From Bermanella sp047621325 (lineage in GTDB: Bacteria; Pseudomonadota; Gammaproteobacteria; Pseudomonadales; Oceanobacteraceae), in assembly GCA_047621325.1 (NCBI GenBank), contig JBLHLT010000011.1, forward strand, positions 62,001-126,000: DNA of 64,000 nucleotides. The letters are read 5' to 3'. The translations under genes and the position numbers were made by a program. Numbering within the stretch: the stretch's first letter is position 1; the number at the start of each line of letters is the position of its first letter. Below, one piece after another: positions 27,265 through 36,162 of this stretch. A model generated the notes under the pieces. That model did not search any database, was not told the DNA's origin, and was given only the letters and a program-made list of their open reading frames with translations.

Positions 27265-28845
27265 CTAACTACTAATAGATACCTGATGATTTTTCGGCCA
27301 TAACAAGCTCATTTTAGCCCCACCCCATCGACTCTTAGAAACAAACGCCTGACCGCCATGCCAGTAAATAATTCGCCTAACAATCGACAACCCTAACCCA
27401 TAGCCACCTGATGCACGGGTACGACTATCGTCTAAGCGTGTAAACGGCGAAAACACACGCTGCCAATCTTTTTCTGGGATACCAGGGCCGTCGTCTTCAA
27501 CATCCACTCGGCAAATGCCGTTATCAAAACTGTATTCCAGCCATACTTGGCCCTTGGCGTATCGGCACGCATTACCAACTAAGTTTTGTATCGCGCGATG
27601 CATATATCGATACTCAACGTCACTAAAAATATGCGTCTCGTCGACGGTTTGGCTATGCCAATTAATCTCCACTTTATCGGTGCGCCTGCGTGTTTCTTCA
27701 ACCACCTGCCCCACTAGGTCGAGCATATTGGCTTCTTTAAACTCTAAAATAGGGCCACCCTCTTCAAGGCGAGCATAGGTCAGAATTTCATCCACTAGCT
27801 CATCTAATTCTTGTAGGTCTTGATCCATTTCATGCAATTGCTTTTGGGTATATTCATCGGTCGTAGTGTCTTCTAGCATCTGAACACCAAAGCGCATGCG
27901 TGCGACCGGCGTTCGTAATTCGTGGCTCACTGCACGAATCATTTCTTTTTGCACACCCATTAATCTTTGAATATGAATTGCCATTTTATTAAAGGCATCA
28001 CCTAAACGGCCAAATGCATCTTCAGATTCAACCTTGACCCGTGAATTCAAATGCCCGGATGCAATTCGAGTCGCTGCTCGCTCTAAGCGCTGCAAATTCA
28101 CCTCAAATCGGTACACAAGCCAGTAAACAGCAATGCCGGTTAAAATAATCGCCAAAGCGATCACCACCAATACAGACTGAAGCGATAAGCCTTGGCGGAA
28201 AACAATGGGGCCCATCTCAATAATTTGATTGGTTTCAGGTAAGTAACTATAAAAACGGCCTGTGCTGCCATCTAAATCGTAAAAAGCCAAATAGTCAGGT
28301 GCGGCCATGTTCGCCAACTCTGATGTATATTGAGCCGCTTCACTGCTTTCTAACACACGTATAGGTAATATTTTTTCATTGGAAAACGCTTTTATTAATT
28401 CAGATAACGACCGCTGTTCGCGTTGAACGAGCTGACGAATTAATGCCGCTGAGCCACGAATATGAGAAGTGCGGAAATCTTGGAAAGTGCCTTCTAATAA
28501 GTATTCTTTAGCGTTTATCGTCACCGCAGCCTGAACGTCAAGACGACTATTACCAACATCCGTTAGCAGGTATTGGCCTTTTTCAAGCCGCGCTTTATCG
28601 ATTGAATTGAGCTTAGTTTGCGCCATAAGCGTTAGCGTTAGCGGCACACCTAGTAGATTAGAAACAGACGTAGTATTGCCGTTGGAGGCCTTAATCTCAC
28701 CGATGGCCAGTAACAATATACCGCCCATGATGCTTTGCTGATGTTGCTTGTGATTAATATGATCAACCAACCATAACGACCCTAAAGTCGAAATGGCGAC
28801 TAACAATAATATCGTTAGCACCCCAATGTATACGCGAGAAAAGAT
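27265..28845 (-). CDS. RstB-like sensor histidine kinase, start probably an ATC
   Basis: Inner-membrane sensor kinase: N-terminal helix, periplasmic domain of about 190 residues, second helix, HAMP, HisKA with VSHELRTPVARMRFG (His near 300, counted from the GTG), and HATPase with NACRYA, DDGPGIP and GGYGLGLSIV. VSHELRTPVARMRFG closely matches RstB. The first conventional start, GTG at 28821, has no ribosome site and would cut into the first helix. A perfect AGGAG sits seven bases before an in-frame ATC at 28845, which restores FSRVYIGV before the helix. I list the gene from the ATC; the start is uncertain. Operon with the response regulator. Confidence 0.85.
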   Translation of the reverse strand: MFSRVYIGVLTILLLVAISTLGSLWLVDHINHKQHQQSIMGGILLLAIGEIKASNGNTTSVSNLLGVPLTLTLMAQTKLNSIDKARLEKGQYLLTDVGNSRLDVQAAVTINAKEYLLEGTFQDFRTSHIRGSAALIRQLVQREQRSLSELIKAFSNEKILPIRVLESSEAAQYTSELANMAAPDYLAFYDLDGSTGRFYSYLPETNQIIEMGPIVFRQGLSLQSVLVVIALAIILTGIAVYWLVYRFEVNLQRLERAATRIASGHLNSRVKVESEDAFGRLGDAFNKMAIHIQRLMGVQKEMIRAVSHELRTPVARMRFGVQMLEDTTTDEYTQKQLHEMDQDLQELDELVDEILTYARLEEGGPILEFKEANMLDLVGQVVEETRRRTDKVEINWHSQTVDETHIFSDVEYRYMHRAIQNLVGNACRYAKGQVWLEYSFDNGICRVDVEDDGPGIPEKDWQRVFSPFTRLDDSRTRASGGYGLGLSIVRRIIYWHGGQAFVSKSRWGGAKMSLLWPKNHQVSISS

Positions 28846-28880
28846 GGCGGCGCTCCTGCTTGCAAAAAAAACGATTGTGC

Positions 28881-29621
28881 CTAAATTTCTTTTACAAACA
28901 AGTAACCTTTGCTGCGCACAGTTTTAATTCTTTTAGGCTGCAACGGATCATCACCTATTTTAGGGCGGATGCGACTGATGCGCACGTCAATTGAACGATC
29001 TTGGCCATCGTACTCAATGCCACGTAACGCATTAAAAATTTCTTCTCGGCTCAATACCCGCCCAGCATTCGAACTGAGCAACCAAAGTAAATCAAATTCG
29101 GCACTGGTTAAATCAATTGATTCTTCATCTAACCACGCCTCCCGCATGCCGTTATCGACCACAAGATTGGCAAAGGTCACTCGATTTTGCTCACCTGCCG
29201 CACCCTCTTTACCTGCCCCCTTAACCGGGCCCTCTTTAACTCGGCGCAGCAGCGCATGGATACGCGCCAACAACACACGAGGGCGAGCTGGCTTAGCTAA
29301 ATAATCATCAGCCCCCATTTCCAAACCCAGCACTTGGTCTAGGTCATCATTACGGGCGGTTAACATAATGATCGGCCCCCGATAATAAGGTCTAACCAAG
29401 CGGCAAACCGATAAGCCATCTTCCCCTGGTAGCATTAAGTCGAGTATGACTAGGTCGGGCTGCTCATTTTTAATCCGATCAACGGCAACACCACCATCAC
29501 CCTCCACCGACACCTGCATCCCATTGGATTCTAGATATTCACGTGTTAAGCCTGCCAACCGCTCATCATCCTCTACGATTAAAATCTGCCAGGCTTCATC
29601 AGATTGCGTTGTCTGTTGCAT
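28881..29621 (-). CDS. OmpR-family response regulator, RstA-like
   Basis: A 246-residue DNA-binding response regulator. The receiver domain has the acidic pair EDD near 17-19, the phospho-acceptor Asp61 in VILDLMLPGEDG, Thr in MLTARND and Lys in YLAKPARP. After a Gly/Glu linker (about residues 135-145) comes the winged-helix domain with SAEFDLLWLLSSNAGRVLSREE and SIDVRISRIRPKIGDDP. It lies upstream of the kinase gene on the same strand. The stimulus and targets are unknown. Confidence 0.92.
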   Translation of the reverse strand: MQQTTQSDEAWQILIVEDDERLAGLTREYLESNGMQVSVEGDGGVAVDRIKNEQPDLVILDLMLPGEDGLSVCRLVRPYYRGPIIMLTARNDDLDQVLGLEMGADDYLAKPARPRVLLARIHALLRRVKEGPVKGAGKEGAAGEQNRVTFANLVVDNGMREAWLDEESIDLTSAEFDLLWLLSSNAGRVLSREEIFNALRGIEYDGQDRSIDVRISRIRPKIGDDPLQPKRIKTVRSKGYLFVKEI

Positions 29622-29823
29622 AGATCATCCTAGAATAGATAAATAACTTTAATATACATCAATTTAGACCCTTGTCGGCATCCTGCCCAGTCTTGCTGAT
29701 AATTTCAGCTTTCTCTTGAAACCCAATGTGTCCACATTTTTAGATTAGCCCATAATACTGATAACGACATTCTGGGATTAGCAGACACTAATGCCTCATA
29801 TTTACACACCTACTGCCCACAAT

Positions 29824-29832
29824 TTATCCACA
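29824..29832 (+). promoter_or_regulatory. DnaA box in nrd copy 1
   Basis: TTATCCACA, a perfect DnaA box. Confidence 0.8.
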
Positions 29833-29838
29833 GCCTAA

Positions 29839-29884
29839 ACACTACATATAGGCTTGTTTTGATAACTCAACCGCAATATGCTGT
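29839..29884 (+). promoter_or_regulatory. NrdR boxes and promoter in copy 1
   Basis: ACACTACATATAGGCT (29839-29854) matches the NrdR box. A weaker second box is centred 30 bases downstream at 29876, on CAATATG. A candidate promoter TTGTTT-N17-TATGCT (29854-29882) overlaps the second box. Confidence 0.7.
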
Positions 29885-30166
29885 GCTTACTTCTTAAAGA
29901 AACAATTCAGAATTTTAAATCGAGCTAGCAGAGGTTATGACTCCTCAGAAATGAAAAAGTCCCAACCACTTTAGGCGTTTAAACCGAAGCAATTGAGACT
30001 TTAAGTGTTTTAACTAGAGAACAGGTCTACTAGATAAAAGCGTCAGAACTTTAGTGTACCCTTGACATCATATTCTGCAACACATTCTTTGCCAGAATTG
30101 ATCGAAGTCGTACACCTAGAAGGCAGCCTGTTCTTTCTTAGACAAACTTAACAACTAGGAAGCCAC

Positions 30167-30328
30167 ATGAAGCGTAAAAAGATGAATAAAAAAATCCGTG
30201 AACTGACAATTATAGCAATTCTCAACATTTTTTTATTTCTGCCAAGTGCAGCCCTGAATAATGGCAACATTAATGTATCCATATTCAAAATTCCCATTCA
30301 AGCATCTATTCACAATCCCGCAGCTTAA
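30167..30328 (+). CDS. Small ORF between the two nrd control regions
   Basis: A 53-codon frame beginning MKRKKMNKKIRELTIIA, with AGGAAG six bases before the ATG. It has a basic N-terminus, a hydrophobic stretch (LTIIAILNIFLFLPSAA) like a signal peptide or single membrane helix, and a short tail ending IHNPAA. No family recognised. It lies downstream of nrd copy 1, so it could be under NrdR/DnaA control. It is followed by a hairpin at 30355-30383. Could be a real small secreted or membrane protein or a chance frame. Confidence 0.45.
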   Translation: MKRKKMNKKIRELTIIAILNIFLFLPSAALNNGNINVSIFKIPIQASIHNPAA

Positions 30329-30354
30329 TCAGAGAAAAAGATAGCTAAACAAAA

Positions 30355-30383
30355 GTTGCTTCTCCAGTTCTAGGAGAAGCAAC
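30355..30383 (+). terminator. Hairpin after the small ORF
   Basis: Perfect 11-base stem GTTGCTTCTCC/GGAGAAGCAAC with a seven-base loop. No T-run follows, so termination is uncertain; it may stabilise the transcript end. Confidence 0.5.
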
Positions 30384-30578
30384 ACATGATTAGGTGATTA
30401 GGTCTAATTTAGTGCTTTTTTATTGGTTATCACCTGCGAACATAGTGTTGTGACTTTTTTCAATTTTTAGTTGAGACCCAACCTGTCCACACTTTAAGAT
30501 TAGCCTATATTACTGATAACGACACTCTGGCGTTAGTAGCCACTAACACAACACTTTTACACACTTATTACCCACAAT

Positions 30579-30587
30579 TTATCCACA
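30579..30587 (+). promoter_or_regulatory. DnaA box upstream of nrdA
   Basis: Perfect TTATCCACA. DnaA also regulates E. coli nrdAB through boxes at its promoter. Confidence 0.82.
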
Positions 30588-30604
30588 AGCCCATTCTTGC
30601 CTAA

Positions 30605-30650
30605 ACACTACATATAGGGTTGATTCCAAGTCGCAACCGCAATATGCTGT
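30605..30650 (+). promoter_or_regulatory. NrdR boxes and nrdA promoter
   Basis: ACACTACATATAGGGT (30605-30620) is an NrdR box. A weaker box is centred 30 bases downstream, three helical turns away. TTGATT-N17-TATGCT (30620-30648) is a candidate promoter overlapping the boxes. Confidence 0.78.
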
Positions 30651-30826
30651 GCTTATTCCGAGTTTGAGCAGTATTGAATGTTCATATTTCGATCACAGTT
30701 ACTTAAAATAAGAACAAAGTGATCAGTTAACAGCCAAATCTTTATTCGGAACTTCACAAACCAAATTTTATCTATCCACTCCTTCAATTTTAGGACTGGT
30801 GTTTTTTGTATGGGCAAGGGTCAGAA

Positions 30827-33097
30827 ATGAATAGCACACTTCATGTAACAAAACGGGACGGAAATCGTGCTCCTTTAGATTTAGATAAAATCCATAAGGT
30901 GCTGACATGGGCTGCTGAAGGCCTTGATAACGTATCAGTATCTGAAGTTGAATTACGCGCACAAATCCAACTAAATGAAGGTATTACCACTTCTGACATC
31001 CATGAGACGCTGATTAAGTCGGCGGCGGATTTAATTTCAGAAAACACGCCAGATTATCAATACATGGCTGCGCGTTTAAACATTTTCCATTTGCGTAAAA
31101 AAGCCTACGGCCAGTTCGAGCCACCTACCTTATATGACCAAGTTGCCCGCTTAGTTGACACCGAACGCTATGATCGTCACTTATTAGAAGATTTCACAGA
31201 AGCTGATTTCAAAGAGATGGATGACTTCATCGATCACGGCCGTGACCTTAACTTTGCTTACGCGGCCGTTAAGCAGCTTGAAGGCAAATACTTAGTACAA
31301 AACCGTGTGACCGGTGAAGTATTTGAAAGCCCTCAGTTTTTATATGTATTAATTGGTGCGTGTTTGTTTGCCAATTACGATCAATCTATTCGTATGGATT
31401 ACATCCGTCGCTTTTACGATGCCGTATCCACCTTCAAATTGTCTCTACCAACGCCGATTATGGCGGGTGTGCGTACGCCAACCCGTCAATTTAGCTCGTG
31501 TGTATTGATTGAAACCGACGACAGCCTAGATTCAATCAATGCCGCCGCCGGTGCCATTGTAAAATACGTATCGCAACGCGCCGGTATCGGCATCAACGCT
31601 GGTCGCATTCGTGCGCTTGGCAGCCCTATTCGTGGTGGCGAAGCCTTCCACACAGGTTGCATCCCGTTTTATAAACATTTCCAAACAGCGGTTAAAAGCT
31701 GCTCGCAAGGCGGTGTTCGTGGTGGTGCAGCAACGTTGTTCTACCCTATTTGGCACATGGAAGTTGAATCACTACTTGTGCTTAAAAATAACCGCGGTGT
31801 TGAAGAGAACCGTGTTCGTCACTTAGATTACGGCGTACAGCTAAATAAAGTGATGTATGAGCGCTTAATTAAGGGCGGCAACATCACTCTTTTCAGCCCG
31901 TCTGATGTACCTGGTTTATACGATGCCTTCTTCGAAGACCAAGTAAAATTCGAAGAGCTATACGTTAAATACGAAAATGACCCTCAAATTCGTAAACAAA
32001 CCATTAAAGCGGCTGAGTTGTTCTCAATCTTGATGCAAGAGCGTGCCAGCACGGGTCGTATCTACATCCAGAACGTAGACCATTGTAATACTCACAGCCC
32101 ATTCGACTCGAAAGTTGCACCTATTCGCCAGTCAAACCTATGTTTAGAAATTGCATTACCAACTAAGCCGTTAAAAGAAATTAACGACCCTGAAGGTGAA
32201 ATTGCACTGTGTACCCTAGCGGCATTTAACTTAGGCGCACTTGAAAACCTAGACGAATTAGAAGAACTAGCCGACATCATCGTACGCGCACTTGATAACC
32301 TATTAAGCTATCAAGACTACCCAATGCCTGCGGCTGAAATTTCAAGCATGTCACGTCGCACGCTAGGTGTTGGTGTTATCAACTATGCATATTATCTTGC
32401 GAAAAACGGCGTGAAATACAGCGACGGTAGCGCACTAGGCTTGACCCACCAAACATTTGAAGCGATTCAATACTACCTATTGAAAGCATCAAACAAACTA
32501 GCAAAAGAAGTAGGTGCCTGTGAGAAGTTCAATGAAACAACTTACTCTCAAGGTATTCTGCCAATTGATACCTACAAAAAAGAGCTAGATGCCGTTTGTA
32601 AAGAAGAGCTACGTTACGATTGGGAAGCGCTACGCAGTGAGATCAAAACTCATGGCCTACGCAACTCGACACTGACGGCATTAATGCCATCTGAAACATC
32701 GTCGCAAATCAGTAATGCGACCAACGGCATTGAGCCACCACGTGGCTATATCAGCATTAAAGCCTCAAAAGACGGCATATTGAAACAAGTGGTGCCTGAT
32801 TTTGAGAACATCAAATCTAATTATGAATTGTTATGGCAGTGGCCAAACAACGATGGTTATTTACAGCTAGTCGGTGTCATGCAGAAGTTCGTTGACCAAG
32901 CGATTTCAGCAAACACCAACTACGACCCATCTAAATTTGAAAACGGCAAAGTGCCAATGAAAGTCTTATTAAAAGACTTACTATCAAGCTATAAACTGGG
33001 TCTTAAAACTTTGTATTATCACAACACCCGTGACGGTGCTGACGATTCTCAACAAGACTTAGAAGACGATTGTGCAGGCGGCGCTTGTAAAATCTAA
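30827..33097 (+). CDS. nrdA: Class Ia ribonucleotide reductase, large subunit
   Basis: Reduces ribonucleoside diphosphates to deoxy forms. The start at 30827 (MNSTLHVTKRDGNRAPLDLDKI) has AAGGG upstream and matches E. coli NrdA; an upstream ATG at 30806 adds seven residues and is not favoured. An N-terminal ATP cone (residues 1-90) gives dATP feedback. Catalytic segments FSSCVLIE, NLCLEIALPTKP and CTLAAFNLGA are present, and the C-terminus ends CAGGACKI with the redox Cys pair. The promoter region carries DnaA and NrdR sites and is duplicated. First gene of nrdA-nrdB-yfaE. Confidence 0.98.
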   Translation: MNSTLHVTKRDGNRAPLDLDKIHKVLTWAAEGLDNVSVSEVELRAQIQLNEGITTSDIHETLIKSAADLISENTPDYQYMAARLNIFHLRKKAYGQFEPPTLYDQVARLVDTERYDRHLLEDFTEADFKEMDDFIDHGRDLNFAYAAVKQLEGKYLVQNRVTGEVFESPQFLYVLIGACLFANYDQSIRMDYIRRFYDAVSTFKLSLPTPIMAGVRTPTRQFSSCVLIETDDSLDSINAAAGAIVKYVSQRAGIGINAGRIRALGSPIRGGEAFHTGCIPFYKHFQTAVKSCSQGGVRGGAATLFYPIWHMEVESLLVLKNNRGVEENRVRHLDYGVQLNKVMYERLIKGGNITLFSPSDVPGLYDAFFEDQVKFEELYVKYENDPQIRKQTIKAAELFSILMQERASTGRIYIQNVDHCNTHSPFDSKVAPIRQSNLCLEIALPTKPLKEINDPEGEIALCTLAAFNLGALENLDELEELADIIVRALDNLLSYQDYPMPAAEISSMSRRTLGVGVINYAYYLAKNGVKYSDGSALGLTHQTFEAIQYYLLKASNKLAKEVGACEKFNETTYSQGILPIDTYKKELDAVCKEELRYDWEALRSEIKTHGLRNSTLTALMPSETSSQISNATNGIEPPRGYISIKASKDGILKQVVPDFENIKSNYELLWQWPNNDGYLQLVGVMQKFVDQAISANTNYDPSKFENGKVPMKVLLKDLLSSYKLGLKTLYYHNTRDGADDSQQDLEDDCAGGACKI

Positions 33098-33210
33098 AAC
33101 ACTTGGCGCCCAGTTGGGCTTTTAAGTTTTCAAATCATTAAGGGTAATATGTTCGCATATTGCCCTTATTCAATAAGTAACGCTTATTGTCATTTCAGAA
33201 GTGTAAAAAC

Positions 33211-34341
33211 ATGGCTTATCAGACATTTAACCAAAATACATTCGACGCCTTTAGCCAGCCTATGTTTTTTGGCGAACACGTGAATGTATCGCGCTACGAC
33301 ACGCAAAAATACAAAATATTCGAGCAGCTCATTGAAAAACAACTGTCTTTTTTCTGGCGCCCTGAAGAAGTCGATCTTTCAACAGACCGCAAAGATTTTG
33401 CTAACCTGCCAGATCACGAAAAACACATATTTTTAAGCAACCTTAAATACCAAACATTGCTAGACAGTATTCAAGGTCGCTCGCCAAACGTTGCCTTACT
33501 GCCGATTGTTTCTTTACCTGAATTAGAAACCTGGATCGAAACATGGTCATTCAGCGAAACGATTCATAGCCGCTCTTACACTCACATTATTCGTAACATC
33601 ATGAGTGATCCGGCCAGTGTGTTTGATGATATTGTTTCTAATGAATTCATCACCAAGCGCGCAGAAAGCGTTACAAAATACTATGACGACCTAATTGAAG
33701 GCGTGACCTTTTATCAAAACCTAGGCGAAGGTAAACATGAAGTAAACGGTAAGACCGTTGAAATCAATTTACGCGACCTTAAACGCAAGTTATACCTTAC
33801 CGTCACATCGGTTAACGTACTTGAAGCTATTCGCTTTTATGTGAGCTTTGCATGTAGCTTTGCGTTTGCAGAGCGCGCAAAAATGGAAGGCAATGCAAAA
33901 ATCATTAAATTAATTGCCCGTGATGAAGCGCTTCATCTAACCGGCACGCAACACATGCTACAAATTTGGGCGCTTGGTAAAGACGATCCGGTAATGGGCG
34001 AAATAGCCAAAGAATGCCGTGACGAAGTCATTGAGATTTTCCGTGAAGCAGCCGAGCAAGAAAAAGAATGGGCCGCGTATTTATTTAAAGACGGCAGCAT
34101 GATTGGCCTAAATAAAGATATTCTTTGTCAATACGTTGAATACATCACAAACCAACGTTTAGCCGCTATTGGTCTTGAAAGTATCTTCCCAACCAAGCAA
34201 AACCCACTACCGTGGATCAACTCTTGGTTAGTAAGCGACAATGTTCAAGTAGCGCCACAAGAAGCTGAAATCAGCTCTTACCTTGTAGGTGCCATTGATA
34301 GCGAATTATCATTGGAAGATTTTAGCGACATAGAACTTTAA
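33211..34341 (+). CDS. nrdB: Class Ia ribonucleotide reductase, small subunit
   Basis: The diiron-tyrosyl radical subunit. The start at 33211 (MAYQTFNQNTFDAF) matches E. coli NrdB; the frame upstream is open but unlikely. The radical Tyr is Tyr123 in HSRSYTHIIRNI, and the iron ligands lie in EEVD, SETIHSR, EAIRF and ARDEALHLTG. The gene is 113 bases after nrdA, with a small GCCCA/TGGGC hairpin between, and ends 13 bases before the ferredoxin gene, so all three form an operon. Confidence 0.98.
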   Translation: MAYQTFNQNTFDAFSQPMFFGEHVNVSRYDTQKYKIFEQLIEKQLSFFWRPEEVDLSTDRKDFANLPDHEKHIFLSNLKYQTLLDSIQGRSPNVALLPIVSLPELETWIETWSFSETIHSRSYTHIIRNIMSDPASVFDDIVSNEFITKRAESVTKYYDDLIEGVTFYQNLGEGKHEVNGKTVEINLRDLKRKLYLTVTSVNVLEAIRFYVSFACSFAFAERAKMEGNAKIIKLIARDEALHLTGTQHMLQIWALGKDDPVMGEIAKECRDEVIEIFREAAEQEKEWAAYLFKDGSMIGLNKDILCQYVEYITNQRLAAIGLESIFPTKQNPLPWINSWLVSDNVQVAPQEAEISSYLVGAIDSELSLEDFSDIEL

Positions 34342-34354
34342 GCTCGGCGTAATC

Positions 34355-34825
34355 ATGTTGGCGATGCGAGATAAATCGAACGACTCAGACTCAGAATTTC
34401 ATCTTGAAGATGATGCATTCGACCATCAGGACTTTCAGCTTGAAAGCCCTGAGACTTCATCGTCTTCGGACGATGATCGCCCACAACCTGAACTCTATCT
34501 GCCCGTTGGCAATCCAGAAGCCCCTCAAGAAGAACAACAACTTGAAATCCAAGGCTTTGAAAAACCCGTATACACTTTACAGATAGAGGGCATCGCAGAA
34601 CCCCTCGCTTTTCACTATGCCAGCAACTTACTTGAAAGCTTAGAAGCACAAGGTGTCCAGCTCCCCTACCAATGCCGAGAAGGTTATTGCGGTGGCTGCC
34701 GTACAGACCTCATTGAAGGTAAGGTAGCTTATCTTCAAGAGCCAATGGCATGGATCAACGAAGGGGAAATTTTACCCTGCTGCTGCGTGCCCAAAACCCC
34801 TTTAAAACTAAAGCTTAAAGGCTAA
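34355..34825 (+). CDS. yfaE: YfaE-like 2Fe-2S ferredoxin with acidic N-terminal extension
   Basis: The C-terminal 85 residues match YfaE, the ferredoxin that restores the NrdB diiron-tyrosyl cofactor, with the cluster cysteines in YQCREGYCGGC (107, 112, 115) and LPCCC (142-144). The first 70 residues are an acidic, Ser/Asp/Glu-rich, probably disordered tail absent from E. coli YfaE (84 residues). A start at 34364 would remove only three residues and an internal start that removes the tail is not evident. It is the third gene of nrdA-nrdB-yfaE. Ribosome site is weak; coupling to nrdB is likely. Confidence 0.9.
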   Translation: MLAMRDKSNDSDSEFHLEDDAFDHQDFQLESPETSSSSDDDRPQPELYLPVGNPEAPQEEQQLEIQGFEKPVYTLQIEGIAEPLAFHYASNLLESLEAQGVQLPYQCREGYCGGCRTDLIEGKVAYLQEPMAWINEGEILPCCCVPKTPLKLKLKG

Positions 34826-34849
34826 GCCTCAACTCCCAAGGAATACTCA

Positions 34850-35317
34850 ATGATTCGCCCAACCATTGGCAAAGTCGCCCCAGCATTTACAACCTTAGAT
34901 GAAAACGGCAACAAAGTAGCGCTGAAGGATTTTCGCGGCCAAACCGTAGTATTGTATTTTTACCCTAAAGCCATGACACCAGGCTGTACCACACAAGCCT
35001 GTAGCCTACGCGACAATAAAAAAGAACTAGATAAATTAAATGTGGTGACTTTAGGAATCAGCCCTGATGCGCCCGCCCGCCTACTGAAGTTTAAAGAGCG
35101 CGACAACCTAAACTTCACACTACTGTCTGATGAAGACCATGCCATTGCCGAAAAATATGGTGTATGGGGCCTTAAGAAGTTTATGGGCCGTGAATACGAT
35201 GGCATTCACCGCATTACCTTCATTATTGATGAAAAAGGCAAGCTTGTTCACATCATGGATAAATTCAAGACCAAAACCCATCATGAAGATGTTCTTAATT
35301 ATATAAAAGGTGAATGA
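34850..35317 (+). CDS. bcp: Thioredoxin-dependent thiol peroxidase (Bcp/PrxQ)
   Basis: A 155-residue atypical 2-Cys peroxiredoxin that reduces peroxides. The peroxidatic Cys46 lies in TPGCTTQAC and the resolving Cys51 five residues later, the alpha-helix 2 arrangement of BCP/PrxQ. The SPD and RITFIID segments are usual. An AAGGAA site precedes the ATG. It is 24 bases after the ferredoxin gene and may be transcribed with the nrd operon. Confidence 0.93.
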   Translation: MIRPTIGKVAPAFTTLDENGNKVALKDFRGQTVVLYFYPKAMTPGCTTQACSLRDNKKELDKLNVVTLGISPDAPARLLKFKERDNLNFTLLSDEDHAIAEKYGVWGLKKFMGREYDGIHRITFIIDEKGKLVHIMDKFKTKTHHEDVLNYIKGE

Positions 35318-35456
35318 ATTAAATTTTTCATCTAAATAAGCCTGTTACGCTACTCTGTCTATACTTAAGTTTAAGTCACAGACAGAGTAGATCTTATTAT
35401 AAGAAACGTCTGATTATTACGTTTAAGAATAAGACTCCCATTCATTAGGAGATAAT

Positions 35457-36095
35457 ATGGCTAATCCGAACGCTCATTACGATTTTGACCGCTTTGCAGA
35501 ATACCTTTGTGTTACTTTGGCTGAGAACACAGCTCGCTGCCAGCAGGGTCTCAACAAGATTCACAAAATCCGTATTTACACGTCAAACGATAAACTTTGG
35601 CCCATAAGCTTCAAAGTGATACTCGACAATGAACTCATTGCACCCATGAGCAGCCCAACCAATGACGATGCCAGTCATGACATTCAATACTTTTATCGCT
35701 GCCCAAGCAGTATACCGTTCGAAGCAAGTGCCGCCGACCGTATCACAGCGCCTTTTATTGATCAGGCAAAACAACTCGACCCAGACTTCTATAGCGATGC
35801 TTGGTCTTTCAAAACAGCTGACACCCTACCCTCACTATTAAAAAACTTAGCCTATCGTAATGTCACCCATAACTTGGCCAAACAACTGCAACATCAAGGC
35901 ATCGATATTAGCCCTGACTTCAGTGTGCAGTTCCATGACGGCGATAACTATTTAAGCTTCAATTACGACAATATTACCCAACAAATATCACAGCAAATTC
36001 ATTTTTATCTTAACAACGCTAAGGTCAAACAACTGGCTTGCGATATCTGTTTCAAACACACACAGAACAAACAGTGGTTTATGGGCATTAACTAG
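35457..36095 (+). CDS. Hypothetical soluble protein
   Basis: A 212-residue protein I do not recognise. It has no signal peptide or membrane helix, is rich in Asn, Gln, Asp and aromatic residues, and ends QLACDICFKHTQNKQWFMGIN. AGGAGA is seven bases before the ATG, and a strong terminator follows. It is separated from bcp by 140 bases and is probably a single-gene unit. Confidence 0.7.
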   Translation: MANPNAHYDFDRFAEYLCVTLAENTARCQQGLNKIHKIRIYTSNDKLWPISFKVILDNELIAPMSSPTNDDASHDIQYFYRCPSSIPFEASAADRITAPFIDQAKQLDPDFYSDAWSFKTADTLPSLLKNLAYRNVTHNLAKQLQHQGIDISPDFSVQFHDGDNYLSFNYDNITQQISQQIHFYLNNAKVKQLACDICFKHTQNKQWFMGIN

Positions 36096-36111
36096 TCCAT
36101 TTTTAGCAGAC

Positions 36112-36153
36112 AAAAAAAAGCCCTAAGTAAGCTGCTTACTTAGGGCTTTTTTG
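36112..36153. terminator. Strong bidirectional terminator
   Basis: AAGCCCTAAGTAAG/CTTACTTAGGGCTT, a 14-base perfect stem with A- and T-runs, between convergent genes. Confidence 0.95.
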
Positions 36154-36162
36154 TGAAATCGA

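Larger units (their letters stand above)
29715..29890 (+). repeat. Duplicated nrd control region, copy 1
   Basis: About 176 bases that recur, diverged but alignable, at 30471-30658 just upstream of nrdA. Shared blocks include ACTGATAACGACA, CCCACAATTTATCCACA, CTAAACACTACATATAGG and ACCGCAATATGCTGTGCTTA. Copy 1 is the distal one and faces a 53-codon ORF. Confidence 0.88.
30471..30658 (+). repeat. Duplicated nrd control region, copy 2 (nrdA-proximal)
   Basis: The copy next to nrdA, aligned to 29715-29890, with an extra CATTCTTGCC-type insertion after the DnaA box. This is the expected position of the real nrdAB promoter. Confidence 0.88.

Noticed and set aside
29824..30587. Replication origin suggested by DnaA boxes
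   Set aside because: Only one perfect box per copy, no DnaA gene, no box cluster or AT-rich unwinding element; nrd regulation explains the boxes.
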